Shown: positions 41,477-49,435 of the stretch, in pieces
Layout: each line of letters opens with the position of its first letter
How positions within the stretch are numbered: position 1 is the stretch's first letter
NCBI RefSeq assembly: GCF_004924335.1
Contig: NZ_CP024633.1
Location: 868,001 to 932,000 of the forward strand
Source of the DNA: Mycobacteroides salmoniphilum
GTDB taxonomy: Bacteria; Actinomycetota; Actinomycetes; Mycobacteriales; Mycobacteriaceae
Direction of reading: 5' to 3'
DNA length: 64,000 nt
Translations under genes and position numbers: made by a program
Notes under the pieces: model-generated
Databases searched by the model: none
Told to the model about the DNA's origin: nothing
Seen by the model: the letters and a program-made list of their open reading frames with translations, nothing else

Positions 41477-41752
41477 CGGGTACGGCGGTGCGCCGACACC
41501 CGCCACTGAAAAATGGCCCCACGGGGTCTGCTCGGTGATGCGCCCCGGCGCGCTGGTCTCGCCCACGGCGATGGTGACCTGGGTACCGCCCTTGAGCTCC
41601 CCTCCCTCTGGCTTGGCGTAAATCGTTCCCTGCCAGTGGAACTTGCCATCGAGCGGATTGAAGAACCCGATCAGCCGTACCCGGGACTCGACGGTGAACT
41701 CTCCCGCGGTGATGACCGCAGGGCCGTCGTACAGGTCGTCGTCATCCATCAT
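41444..41752 (-). CDS. DUF4873 protein
   Basis: A 102-aa beta-rich protein from ATG 41752, which overlaps the stop of the upstream diiron oxygenase gene by 4 bp (ATGA). Segments YDGPAVITAGEFTVESRVRL, NPLDGKFHWQGTIYA and TPWGHFSVAGVG belong to DUF4873, found fused to or beside flavin monooxygenases and oxygenases in mycobacteria. Probably an accessory to the oxygenase. The 3' end lies inside the ligD 3' end. Confidence 0.8.
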   Translation of the reverse strand: MMDDDDLYDGPAVITAGEFTVESRVRLIGFFNPLDGKFHWQGTIYAKPEGGELKGGTQVTIAVGETSAPGRITEQTPWGHFSVAGVGAPPYPLPEIELDVAN

Positions 41753-42651
41753 GCGACGAACTTTGCTTTGCGCCACAACCAGCGTGACGTTGCACCCATC
41801 AGACCGATACCGCTGAGGAAGTTGTACAGCGGTGCGAAACCGAGCTGTTGCGTCTCGCGGAAGTTCTCGTTGCGGTACGCGATCCGCTGGGTCTGATATC
41901 CGGGTAACCCGACATTGCGGTACATCTTCGGATTCGTGAACAGGTACATGAAGATGGGGCCACCGAAGCCGTTGACCTGCCGGACGATGAAACGTGCGTA
42001 CCAGGGCAGTTTGTCAACACGCTGGCGCAGACCGTCGCGGGCGAACTGGATGTGCCGAGCTTCCTCGGTGACGTGAATTCGCATGAGCCGCGCCACCATG
42101 GGTTGCAGCTCGGGATCATCCATCATCTCGCGCTGGATGGCGTCGAAGATCTCCTCGCCGATCAGGGCGGCAACCCAGAGCATCGGACCCTTGAGAACCA
42201 GGGGCAGGGCGTTGGCCAGCCACCGCTGGTAGAGCGGTAGCCGGTAGGGCTCGACTCCGGCTTGCGATATCGCCTTACCGAACATCGTCATGTGACGGGT
42301 TTCGTCGCCGATCTCGGTGAGTGAATAGAAGGTCTCGCTGCTGTTCGGTCTGGCATGCATGAGCGCGCGCAGCAGGCTCTGATTGAGGATGTTCTCGAAC
42401 CAGATGCCTACCGACAGGACGTTGGCCATCTCATGCTTGGACAGCTCAATCTGTTCGGCGCGTGACATGTTGTTCCAGATGTCGGTGCCGTACAGCGAGA
42501 TGGCCTTCGGGGGAAGGAAATACTTGTCGGGATCTAACGGTGCGTCCCAGTCCAGGTCGACCATCGGCTGGTATGACCGGCGGACGGAACCTTTGAGTAG
42601 CCGGTCTGAGTACTCCTCGCGAGTGGGGCCGTTATTGAGGGTTGCGGTCAC
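41749..42651 (-). CDS. AurF-type diiron oxygenase
   Basis: A 300-aa protein of the AurF/CmlI family (PF11583). Diiron ligands can be placed: Glu in ENILNQSLL, EIGDETRHMTMFG, EEIFDAIQRE, and HVTEEARHIQFARD. The helical core is followed by a C-terminal hydrophobic helix (about 205-225). Relatives oxidise amines or fatty substrates; the substrate here is unknown. It forms a coupled pair with DUF4873 and is divergent from a TetR gene, with two palindromes between them. Confidence 0.85.
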   Translation of the reverse strand: MTATLNNGPTREEYSDRLLKGSVRRSYQPMVDLDWDAPLDPDKYFLPPKAISLYGTDIWNNMSRAEQIELSKHEMANVLSVGIWFENILNQSLLRALMHARPNSSETFYSLTEIGDETRHMTMFGKAISQAGVEPYRLPLYQRWLANALPLVLKGPMLWVAALIGEEIFDAIQREMMDDPELQPMVARLMRIHVTEEARHIQFARDGLRQRVDKLPWYARFIVRQVNGFGGPIFMYLFTNPKMYRNVGLPGYQTQRIAYRNENFRETQQLGFAPLYNFLSGIGLMGATSRWLWRKAKFVA

Positions 42652-42680
42652 CGTTGGCCGTCCTTTCCGTTAGGATGTCA

Positions 42681-42709
42681 AACGTAAACGTTGCAGGTTG
42701 ACGCGTCAA
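42681..42709. promoter_or_regulatory. Two TetR operator palindromes
   Basis: AACGT-AA-ACGTT (42681-42692) and TTGACGCGTCAA (42698-42709, a perfect 12-bp palindrome) lie side by side between the divergent aurF-like and tetR genes. Either or both may be bound by the local TetR; the start of the oxygenase gene is 30 bp away. Confidence 0.65.
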
Positions 42710-42760
42710 GTGAGACGCGAAGTGCCACGTATTTTTTGTGGCGAACGAAAGTAGGCACCG

Positions 42761-43411
42761 ATGAAAGTGAGCCGGTCGAGCCACCGTGGCCGTACCCGCG
42801 ATCACGGCGAGATTCGCCGTCGCATCCTCGACGCCGCCGAAGAATGCTTGCTGGAACATGGCTACGAGGCACGCCTGCATGCGTTGATCGCCAAGAAGGC
42901 CGGCCTATCGCGGCCCACGGTCTACAAGCACGTGGGTGACCAGGCCGCGATCATTGAGGCGCTGTTCCATCGCGAATTTCTGCGTTTCGGGGAGATTCTG
43001 GAACCGGTCTTCGCGACGGCCAAGACGCCGCGCACCGGATTCATCGATGCCATCGTGCGCATCGTCCAGCACGGTCGCCATCATCCGTTGCTGCAGAAGG
43101 GTCTCAAGGAGAACCCCGAGCAGGTGCTGCCGTACCTGACTGTTAAGGCGCGTCCGTTTATCGACCAGACCACCGTGTTGCTAGCCCCATACTTCCGCAA
43201 GTTGCTCACCGAGGAGCAGCTGGCCAGCATCAACGTCAGGGGCGCCGCTGAGTGGAGCTTCCGGATCGCCGCCTCGTTGTTGGTGACTCCCGGTGTTGTC
43301 GAGACTCAGACCGACGAGCAGTTGGGCGATTTCATCGGCAACCTGCTCACCGTATCGGCGATCACCGAGGAGATCTCGGCAGTGTTGACTCCCAATTCGG
43401 CTGCTTCTTAA
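42761..43411 (+). CDS. TetR-family regulator
   Basis: A 216-aa TetR protein. The N-terminus is basic (SRSSHRGRTRDHGEIRRR), and the HTH lies at about 25-65 (LHALIAKKAGLSRPTVYKHV). The ligand-binding domain is of normal size. Divergent from the diiron oxygenase/DUF4873 pair, which it most likely represses. Seven bp separate its stop from the cobF start, so read-through is possible. Confidence 0.88.
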   Translation: MKVSRSSHRGRTRDHGEIRRRILDAAEECLLEHGYEARLHALIAKKAGLSRPTVYKHVGDQAAIIEALFHREFLRFGEILEPVFATAKTPRTGFIDAIVRIVQHGRHHPLLQKGLKENPEQVLPYLTVKARPFIDQTTVLLAPYFRKLLTEEQLASINVRGAAEWSFRIAASLLVTPGVVETQTDEQLGDFIGNLLTVSAITEEISAVLTPNSAAS

Positions 43412-43417
43412 GTCGCG

Positions 43418-44167
43418 ATGCGGCGGATTCGCGTCATCGGGATCGGCGCCGGCCATCCCGAATACCTGACCGTGCAGGCCATCGCGGCGCTCAACGAGGT
43501 CGACGTCTTCTTCGTTGCCGACAAAGGTGACACCAAGGGCGATCTGGTCGAACTGCGCCGCCATATCTGCGAGCGGTACATCACCGACCCCGACTATCGC
43601 TTCGTTGAACTGTCCGATCCGGTGCGCGGCAAGGGGGAGTATCGGGGTGCGGTGGCGCAATGGCATGCCGAACGGGCAGCCTTGTGGGGCAAAGCAATTG
43701 CTTCCGAGCTGCCCGAGAGTGGAGTCGGCGCCTTTCTGGCCTGGGGTGATCCGTCCCTCTACGACAGCACGCTGCGGATCCTGGATGCGATCCTGGTCGA
43801 CGATCCCCAGGCATTCGAGTACGACGTGCTGCCGGGTATTACGGCGATTTCCGTGCTTACCGCACGGCACCGGATTGTGTTGAACGGTATCGGCGAACCG
43901 GTGCTCATCACCACGGGGCGCCGGTTGCTGGACGAGTGGCCCCGCACCGGAACAGTTGTGGTGATGCTTGACGGTGATTGCGCGTTCCAGCAGCTGGAGC
44001 CGTCGACGCAGATCTGGTGGGGTGCCTACCTGGGCACCGAACACGAACTGTTGGTGTCGGGGGCGGTAGGGGAGGTCGGTGCCCGAATCGCCGAGATTCG
44101 TGCCTCGGCCCGTGCCGAACATGGCTGGATCATGGACACCTACCTGCTGCGGTGCGTCGGCGAGTAG
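43418..44167 (+). CDS. cobF: Precorrin-6A synthase (deacetylating) CobF
   Basis: A 249-aa SAM-dependent tetrapyrrole methyltransferase. Seen: GIGAGHPEYLTVQAIAALNEVD (N-terminal SAM loop and helix), VELSDPVRGKG, FLAWGDPSLYDS (the GDP.LY signature of the fold) and VLPGITAISVL. CobF methylates C1 and removes acetate in the aerobic cobalamin pathway. It stands alone here without other cob genes, as in several mycobacteria. Confidence 0.9.
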   Translation: MRRIRVIGIGAGHPEYLTVQAIAALNEVDVFFVADKGDTKGDLVELRRHICERYITDPDYRFVELSDPVRGKGEYRGAVAQWHAERAALWGKAIASELPESGVGAFLAWGDPSLYDSTLRILDAILVDDPQAFEYDVLPGITAISVLTARHRIVLNGIGEPVLITTGRRLLDEWPRTGTVVVMLDGDCAFQQLEPSTQIWWGAYLGTEHELLVSGAVGEVGARIAEIRASARAEHGWIMDTYLLRCVGE

Positions 44168-44182
44168 AGGCAGACTGAGCTC

Positions 44183-45046
44183 ATGCCCGAACTACCGGAA
44201 GTCGAGGCGCTCGCCGATCACCTGCGTCGTCACGCCACCGGGACCACCATCGCGCGCATCGACGTCTCGGCGTTCTCGGTGCTCAAGACCTTTGATCCGC
44301 CGATCACCGCGCTGTACGGCCAGACGGTCACCGGCGCGACGCGCTGGGGCAAGTACCTGGGCCTGCGGGTTGGGGACCTGTATCTGATTACTCACCTGTC
44401 GCGAGCCGGGTGGCTGCGCTGGTCGGACAAGCTGGCAGCGGCGCCGCTCAAGCCGGGCAAGGGCCCCATCGCGCTGCGGGTTCATCTTGGAACACCTGGC
44501 GATGCAGCGGGATTCGATCTCACCGAGGCCGGCACTCAGAAGCGTCTGGCGGTGTGGGTCGTGGCGGACCCGGCCACCGTGCCGCAGATCGCCTCCTTGG
44601 GGCCCGATGCGCTCTCTCTGACCGCCAGCGGGTTGGCCGACATCTTGTCCGGCACCACCGCACGTCTGAAGAACGTGATCACCGACCAGCGGGTGATTGC
44701 CGGGATCGGCAACGCCTACAGCGATGAGATCCTGCATGTGGCCAAGCTGTCCCCTTTCGCCAGTGGAAAGGCGCTCACGGAGGGCCAACTGACGGCGTTG
44801 TATGAGGCAATGCAGTCGGTTCTCACCGACGCGGTGCAACGCAGTGTGGGGCAACAGGCGGCGACTCTCAAGGGGGAGAAGCGATCCGGGCTGCGGGTGC
44901 ATGCCCGCACCGGGATGCCCTGCCCGGTGTGCGGCGACGTGGTGCGAGAGGTGTCGTTCGCCGATAAGTCGTTCCAGTACTGCCCGACGTGCCAGACCGG
45001 CGGCAAGGTGCTGGCCGACCGTCGGCTCTCGCGGCTCCTCAAATAA
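44183..45046 (+). CDS. Fpg/Nei-family DNA glycosylase
   Basis: A 287-aa base-excision glycosylase/AP lyase. It begins PELPEVEAL, the catalytic N-terminal Pro and Glu after Met removal. The H2TH region (AGIGNAYSDEILH) and the C-terminal zinc finger (CPVCGD ... CPTCQTGG) are intact. It removes oxidised bases. The position matches Rv0944, which I recall as a short fragment in M. tuberculosis, so here the gene appears complete. Starts 15 bp after cobF. Confidence 0.9.
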   Translation: MPELPEVEALADHLRRHATGTTIARIDVSAFSVLKTFDPPITALYGQTVTGATRWGKYLGLRVGDLYLITHLSRAGWLRWSDKLAAAPLKPGKGPIALRVHLGTPGDAAGFDLTEAGTQKRLAVWVVADPATVPQIASLGPDALSLTASGLADILSGTTARLKNVITDQRVIAGIGNAYSDEILHVAKLSPFASGKALTEGQLTALYEAMQSVLTDAVQRSVGQQAATLKGEKRSGLRVHARTGMPCPVCGDVVREVSFADKSFQYCPTCQTGGKVLADRRLSRLLK

Positions 45047-45055
45047 AGTGGCGAC

Positions 45056-45805
45056 GTGACGCGACAGAAGATCCTCATCACCGGGGCGAGCTCCGGCCTG
45101 GGCGCCGAGATGGCCCGTCAGTTCGCCGCGAAGGGACGTGACCTGGCGTTGTGCGCCCGGCGCACCGAGGCGCTGGAAGAACTCAAGGCTGAGCTGTTGG
45201 CCGCCAACCCGAGCATCACGGTTGCCGTGCGGTCCCTGGACGTCACCGACCATGACTCGGTGCCGGTGGTCTTCGGTGAGCTGCGCGAGGAGCTCGGCGG
45301 TCTGGATCGCGTGGTCGTGAACGCCGGTATCGCCAAGGGCTGGCATCTGGGCGGCGGCAAGTCGTGGGCCAATATCCAGACCATCGAAACCAATCTCATT
45401 GGTGCCCTGGTGCAGATCGAAGCAACGCTCGCGCTGTTCAAAGAGCAGGGCCACGGGCACTTGGTGCTCATCTCGTCGGTCACCGCGGCCAAGGGGCTGC
45501 CCGGCACCAAAGCCGCCTACGCGGCCAGCAAGGCTGGGCTGTCCTCGCTGGGTGAGTCGCTGCGTGCCGAATACGCCAGCGGTCCGATCAAAGTCAGCAC
45601 CATCGAGCCCGGCTACATCCAGACCGACCTGAGCGCCAAATCGCCGACCACGCCGATGATGGTGGATACCAAGACCGGTGTGACGGCGATGGTGGACGCC
45701 ATCGAGAGGGAGCCCGGACGTGCCGCTGTGCCGCGCTGGCCGTGGGCCCCGGTGACCTTGATCATGCGCCTGATTCCGCCGCGGCTGGCCGGACGCCTGG
45801 CCTGA
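45056..45805 (+). CDS. Short-chain dehydrogenase/reductase
   Basis: A 249-aa classical SDR from GTG 45056. Cofactor motif GASSGLGAEMA (about 10-20) with the following Arg (LCARR) suggesting NADP, NAG at about 90, Ser in ISSVTAAKG and YAASK (Tyr/Lys, about 155). The substrate is unknown. Corresponds in order to Rv0945. Nine bp downstream of the glycosylase gene, likely the same transcript. Confidence 0.9.
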   Translation: MTRQKILITGASSGLGAEMARQFAAKGRDLALCARRTEALEELKAELLAANPSITVAVRSLDVTDHDSVPVVFGELREELGGLDRVVVNAGIAKGWHLGGGKSWANIQTIETNLIGALVQIEATLALFKEQGHGHLVLISSVTAAKGLPGTKAAYAASKAGLSSLGESLRAEYASGPIKVSTIEPGYIQTDLSAKSPTTPMMVDTKTGVTAMVDAIEREPGRAAVPRWPWAPVTLIMRLIPPRLAGRLA

Positions 45806-45859
45806 TCCGGCCAGGGGTTTCCCGCATGGGACTTTGTGCCCACGTGGGATGCTGCATCT

Positions 45860-46768
45860 ATGGGCGAGGAAAAGAAACACAACGCTTCCGTCACGGTGGA
45901 CTACGCAGCCGAACTCGATGAACTCGCGAGTCTGCGCGGTGGAATCAAACGCAACAAAGAGGCCAAGGATGCCTGGAAGCAGGGCTATCCCTACGACGAG
46001 AAACTCACCCGCAAGGAATACGAGAAGGCCAAGCGCAAATTGCAGATCGAGCTTCTCAAGCTGCAGCTGTGGGTCAAGGAGAACGGCGAGAAGATCTGCA
46101 TCGTCTTCGAAGGCCGCGACGCTGCCGGTAAGGGCGGGTCGATCAAGAGGTTCACCGAGCACCTCAATCCCCGTGGTGCCCGGGTGGTGGCGCTGGAGAA
46201 GCCGACACCGGTGGAACAGAGTCAGTGGTATTTCCAGCGATACACGGCCCACCTGCCCAGCGGCGGTGAGATCGTGCTGATGGACCGCTCCTGGTACAAC
46301 CGCGCGGGTGTCGAGCGGGTAATGGGTTATTGCACGCCCGCGCAATGTGCCGAATTCCTACGCGAGGCACCGGAATACGAACGCATGCTGGTGAATTCAG
46401 GGACACACCTGATCAAGTTGTGGTTCTCGGTGAGCCGCAAGGAACAGATGGCCCGGTTCGCGGCCCGGCGCACCGACCCCGTTCGGCACTGGAAGCTCTC
46501 GCCGACCGACCTCGCGTCTCTGGACAAGTGGGACGCCTACACCGAGGCCAAAGAGGCCATGTTCTTCTACACGGACACCGACTACGCGCCGTGGACGGTG
46601 GTCAAGAGCAATGACAAGAAACGTGCCCGGCTGGAGGCAATGCGCCACGTGCTCTCGCAGTTCGACTACGACAACAAGGACGTGGAGATCGTGGGTGCCC
46701 CGGACCCGCTGATCGTCGGACCCGCCTCGGCTATCTTCGAAGAAGGAGAGAAGGCCGCTTCGCGTTAG
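45860..46768 (+). CDS. ppk2: Polyphosphate kinase 2
   Basis: A 302-aa PPK2 from ATG 45860 (GTG 45836 opens the frame). Walker A EGRDAAGKGG (about 83-92), Walker B VLMDRSWYNRAGVER (about 138), lid arginines in PVRHWKLS, and the C-terminal SNDKKRARLEAM. PPK2 moves phosphate between polyphosphate and nucleotides. A hydrophilic N-terminal extension of about 50 residues precedes the core. Followed by a 195-bp gap. Confidence 0.92.
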   Translation: MGEEKKHNASVTVDYAAELDELASLRGGIKRNKEAKDAWKQGYPYDEKLTRKEYEKAKRKLQIELLKLQLWVKENGEKICIVFEGRDAAGKGGSIKRFTEHLNPRGARVVALEKPTPVEQSQWYFQRYTAHLPSGGEIVLMDRSWYNRAGVERVMGYCTPAQCAEFLREAPEYERMLVNSGTHLIKLWFSVSRKEQMARFAARRTDPVRHWKLSPTDLASLDKWDAYTEAKEAMFFYTDTDYAPWTVVKSNDKKRARLEAMRHVLSQFDYDNKDVEIVGAPDPLIVGPASAIFEEGEKAASR

Positions 46769-46947
46769 ACGAGTGAAGCATTGAAGCACCGAATGTTCAG
46801 CCCTGCAAAGGTTTTCGCGTACTACCTTGTTCTGGAACTGGTCACATCGCCTAACTCGGATCAGGCATTGCTAACGTGCGTGCACGCACATCACCTAAGG
46901 GTCGGGAGCTACCGGTTCATCCGATAAGGACGCTGCGTAACGAGCAG

Positions 46948-46982
46948 TCCTCGGCTCCGCCGTTCATCGGTGGAGCCGAGGA
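46948..46982. terminator. Hairpin at the end of the 46964-48016 gene
   Basis: TCCTCGGCTCC (46948-46958) and GGAGCCGAGGA (46972-46982) are perfect 11-bp arms. The right arm lies in the last codons of the minus-strand gene. It probably terminates transcription from one or both convergent genes. The preceding gap 46769-46947 has only a 14-bp palindrome (46876-46889). Confidence 0.75.
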
Positions 46983-48016
46983 TGCGCTCTGCCCGCGATG
47001 AGCGGAAGGTCGAGGTACGACTTGAGCCCCGGCGCGGCCTCGCAGACATAGGGCACGGAGTTGACGCAGTGCGCGGCGGTCGCGACGACGCCCTCGTTCG
47101 CGACGAGCCCGGCCTCGACACTATGGGGATGAAAGCCGGTGATCGTGCACGATGACGAGGGGGTGCCGCGCACCTCGACCTCGTAGCGCGGACCGCTCGG
47201 GCCGAAGGACCAGGCGGGTTCCAAATGTTCTTCGCCCATCAGCCAGTTCACGGCAATTCGCGCGACCGCCTCGTCCCCGATGAATGCCTCCCACGAGAAT
47301 TGCTGACCGGCAACACATCCGGGTTGGATAGTGCCGATCGGAGACTCGATGTCCGCGGTAGCGACGGCGACCTTCAGATTGGGCCGGATCTCCACCTCTG
47401 CGAAGCCCATGCCATCGAGGATCATTCGTAAGGACTGTTTGAAGCCACCGCCCAACAGCTTGGGCATCGGGCCGCTGATTGCTTCTTCGGGTGTGCCACC
47501 AAACTTCATGATGTGTCGGATGACATCCGGCGCGCCATAGGTGCGGATATCCGAGTACTCCTCGGCGCGTACATAGGTGACGGCGGAGGTCATGGAGGAG
47601 AAGATCAACGGATACAGATCTGTGATACCGCCGGGGTCAATTCCGGTGCCGTGCAGTGTCACTCCGCACTGGCGCGCAGTGGCATCCAGGTCATGGCCGG
47701 AGCTGTCCGGGTAGAACCAACCGACCGGCGTGACCACGTTCTTCCCTGAGGCGAGCAATGCCGAGACCTCGGACGGATTCGGGAGCAGCGGGCTGTAGAT
47801 CACGCAGTCGGCCTCCAGAGCGACGATGTCGTCCAGACTGTTGGTCGCCGCGACACCTATGGGTGCCTGGCCTACGAGCTCGCCGGCGTCGACGCCGGTC
47901 TTCTGCGGCGAGTGCACCCAGCACCCCACCAGCCGCAGTTCCGGGTGTGCGAGCACCGCACTAATCGCGGCCCTGCCCACTTCGCCCGTCGCCCACTGGA
48001 CCACTCGATAGACCAT
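46964..48016 (-). CDS. DAP-reductase-like NAD(P)-dependent dehydrogenase
   Basis: A 350-aa protein from ATG 48016 behind AAGGAGGC. The N-terminal Rossmann part (VVQWATGEVGRAAISAVLAH) and the middle HGTGIDPGGITDLYP resemble the dihydrodipicolinate-reductase-like / amine-dehydrogenase-like proteins frequent in mycobacterial lipid and steroid gene sets. The substrate is not known. Divergent from an LLM-type oxidoreductase with an AnCAAGnnCTTGnT site between, so the two are probably regulated together. Confidence 0.75.
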   Translation of the reverse strand: MVYRVVQWATGEVGRAAISAVLAHPELRLVGCWVHSPQKTGVDAGELVGQAPIGVAATNSLDDIVALEADCVIYSPLLPNPSEVSALLASGKNVVTPVGWFYPDSSGHDLDATARQCGVTLHGTGIDPGGITDLYPLIFSSMTSAVTYVRAEEYSDIRTYGAPDVIRHIMKFGGTPEEAISGPMPKLLGGGFKQSLRMILDGMGFAEVEIRPNLKVAVATADIESPIGTIQPGCVAGQQFSWEAFIGDEAVARIAVNWLMGEEHLEPAWSFGPSGPRYEVEVRGTPSSSCTITGFHPHSVEAGLVANEGVVATAAHCVNSVPYVCEAAPGLKSYLDLPLIAGRAHPRLHR

Positions 48017-48062
48017 GTTATTGCCTCCTTGCAACCGGTAACCTCAGACCTGCATAACACCA

Positions 48063-48076
48063 AACAAGTGCTTGGT
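48063..48076. promoter_or_regulatory. KstR2-pattern operator
   Basis: AACAAGTGCTTGGT fits the published KstR2 palindrome pattern AnCAAGnnCTTGnT at every fixed position. It lies 47 bp from one divergent start and about 27-40 bp from the other. KstR2 represses late steps of cholesterol ring degradation in mycobacteria; other TetR proteins share similar sites. Confidence 0.65.
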
Positions 48077-48102
48077 CCAGATCTTGAGAGGTGGGAATCT
48101 CG

Positions 48103-48951
48103 GTGATTAGACACGGATTTCGGTTTGGGACGAATCTGATCTCCCATGGGGACATTGGCCAGATTCGCGATCAGGTGCGGCAGGCCGAGGATTGCGGTGT
48201 TGACGTCATCGTGGTTCCCGACCACCTCGGTGTCGGTGCACCCTTCCCGGTGATGCTTGCCGCCGCGAGCGTTTCGACCAGTATCCGGGTCGGGAGCTTC
48301 GTGCTGACTACCGGTTTGTATTCTCCGCGTCTACTTGCGCGTGACATCGCGACGGTTGATCGGCTCACCGACGGTCGTGTCGAGATCGGATTGGGGGCCG
48401 GTTATGTCCAGCAGGAGTATGAGGCTACGGGAGTGCCCTTCCTGAGTCCGGCCGGACGGGTGCAGCAGCTCGCCGATGCCGTTGGCGCGGTGCGGGGTCT
48501 ACTCGCCAGCTCCCATCATTGGCCACGGCCGATTCAGTCGACCGTACCCATCATGATCGCGGGTAAGGGAGACAAAATTCTGAAACTCGCTGCACAGCAA
48601 GCCGATATCGTCGCCATCTCCGATGCCAAGACGCGCGCTGATCTCGCCGAACGTGCCGCATACGTTCGCGACGCCGCCGGGCAGCGTGCCGACACACCGG
48701 AGCTGAATCTGGGGATCTTCGATGTCGCTATCGACCGCGCACCGGACCTGGCGCTCATGCGCGTCTACCGACCACATGATTCCGATGATCAGTTACTCGC
48801 GTCGCCCACCCTACTGCACGGGTCCAAGGGGGATCTTGTCGAGCGGGTCCTCGCGCTTCGCGAGGAACTCGGCATCTCCTATCTGACGTACATGGGAGTA
48901 GATCCACGTGGACTCAAGGATTTTCATTCGCTGATCGCTGCGCTCACGTAG
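48103..48951 (+). CDS. LLM-class F420-dependent oxidoreductase
   Basis: A 282-aa TIM-barrel protein of the luciferase-like family (TIGR03621-type). Seen: FRFGTNLISHG, VVPDHLGVGAPFP, IRVGSFVLTTGLYSPRLLARDIATVDRLTDGRVEIGLGAGY and IMIAGKGDKILKLAAQQADI. F420 or FMN is the cofactor; the substrate is unknown. GTG 48103 is preferred over 48091 because GAGAGGTGG then has proper spacing. It shares a divergent promoter region and the KstR2-like site with the gene at 46964. Confidence 0.85.
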   Translation: MIRHGFRFGTNLISHGDIGQIRDQVRQAEDCGVDVIVVPDHLGVGAPFPVMLAAASVSTSIRVGSFVLTTGLYSPRLLARDIATVDRLTDGRVEIGLGAGYVQQEYEATGVPFLSPAGRVQQLADAVGAVRGLLASSHHWPRPIQSTVPIMIAGKGDKILKLAAQQADIVAISDAKTRADLAERAAYVRDAAGQRADTPELNLGIFDVAIDRAPDLALMRVYRPHDSDDQLLASPTLLHGSKGDLVERVLALREELGISYLTYMGVDPRGLKDFHSLIAALT

Positions 48952-49000
48952 GGACCTTCGCATCTAGTTTCGGATGCTGCGGTCGGCGATCATCGGCGTC

Positions 49001-49435
49001 ATGACGCCCGATTCGCAACCCGTGACCCTGCTCGAGAAGTACGAAAGCTGGACGCTGTTGTCGAGCGCCAAGCTGGGCAGATTGGTGGTGGTGATCGATG
49101 GCAGACCCGAGATCTTCCCGATCAACTTCGTGACCCAACGTGGCACCGTGCTGTTCCGGACGGCCGAGGGGACCAAGCTTTTCGGTGCGGTGGTGAGCGA
49201 CGAGGTGCTGTTCGAAGCGGACGATCACAACGATATCGGCGGCTGGAGCGTCGTCGTGCGCGGCGCAGCGCAGGTACTGAACTCGTCGGCCGACATCGAC
49301 GAGGCCGACCGGGGCGGCCTGTACCCGTGGATCCCCACCGTAAAGCTGCATTACGTGCGGATCATCCCGGCGCAGATCACCGGCCGCCGCTTCGTTTTCG
49401 GGCGCGAGCCGGACGGCGGCCATGTTCCGGGCTAG
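49001..49435 (+). CDS. Pyridoxamine-phosphate-oxidase-like flavin/F420-binding protein
   Basis: A 144-aa split-barrel protein from ATG 49001. [28 protein letters not shown] and [15 protein letters not shown] are typical of the PPOX/FDOR family in mycobacteria, which bind F420, FMN or heme. The partner substrate is unknown. Its stop overlaps the ctaD stop by 4 bp (convergent). Confidence 0.85.
   Translation: MTPDSQPVTLLEKYESWTLLSSAKLGRLVVVIDGRPEIFPINFVTQRGTVLFRTAEGTKLFGAVVSDEVLFEADDHNDIGGWSVVVRGAAQVLNSSADIDEADRGGLYPWIPTVKLHYVRIIPAQITGRRFVFGREPDGGHVPG

Noticed and set aside
44192..46345. 717-codon minus-strand frame
   Set aside because: Antisense to the glycosylase, SDR and PPK2 genes, all clearly real; His/Arg/Gly-rich shadow.
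46876..46889. 14-bp palindrome GTGCGTGCACGCAC as operator
   Set aside because: It lies between convergent genes with no start nearby, and alternating GC palindromes arise by chance in this composition.
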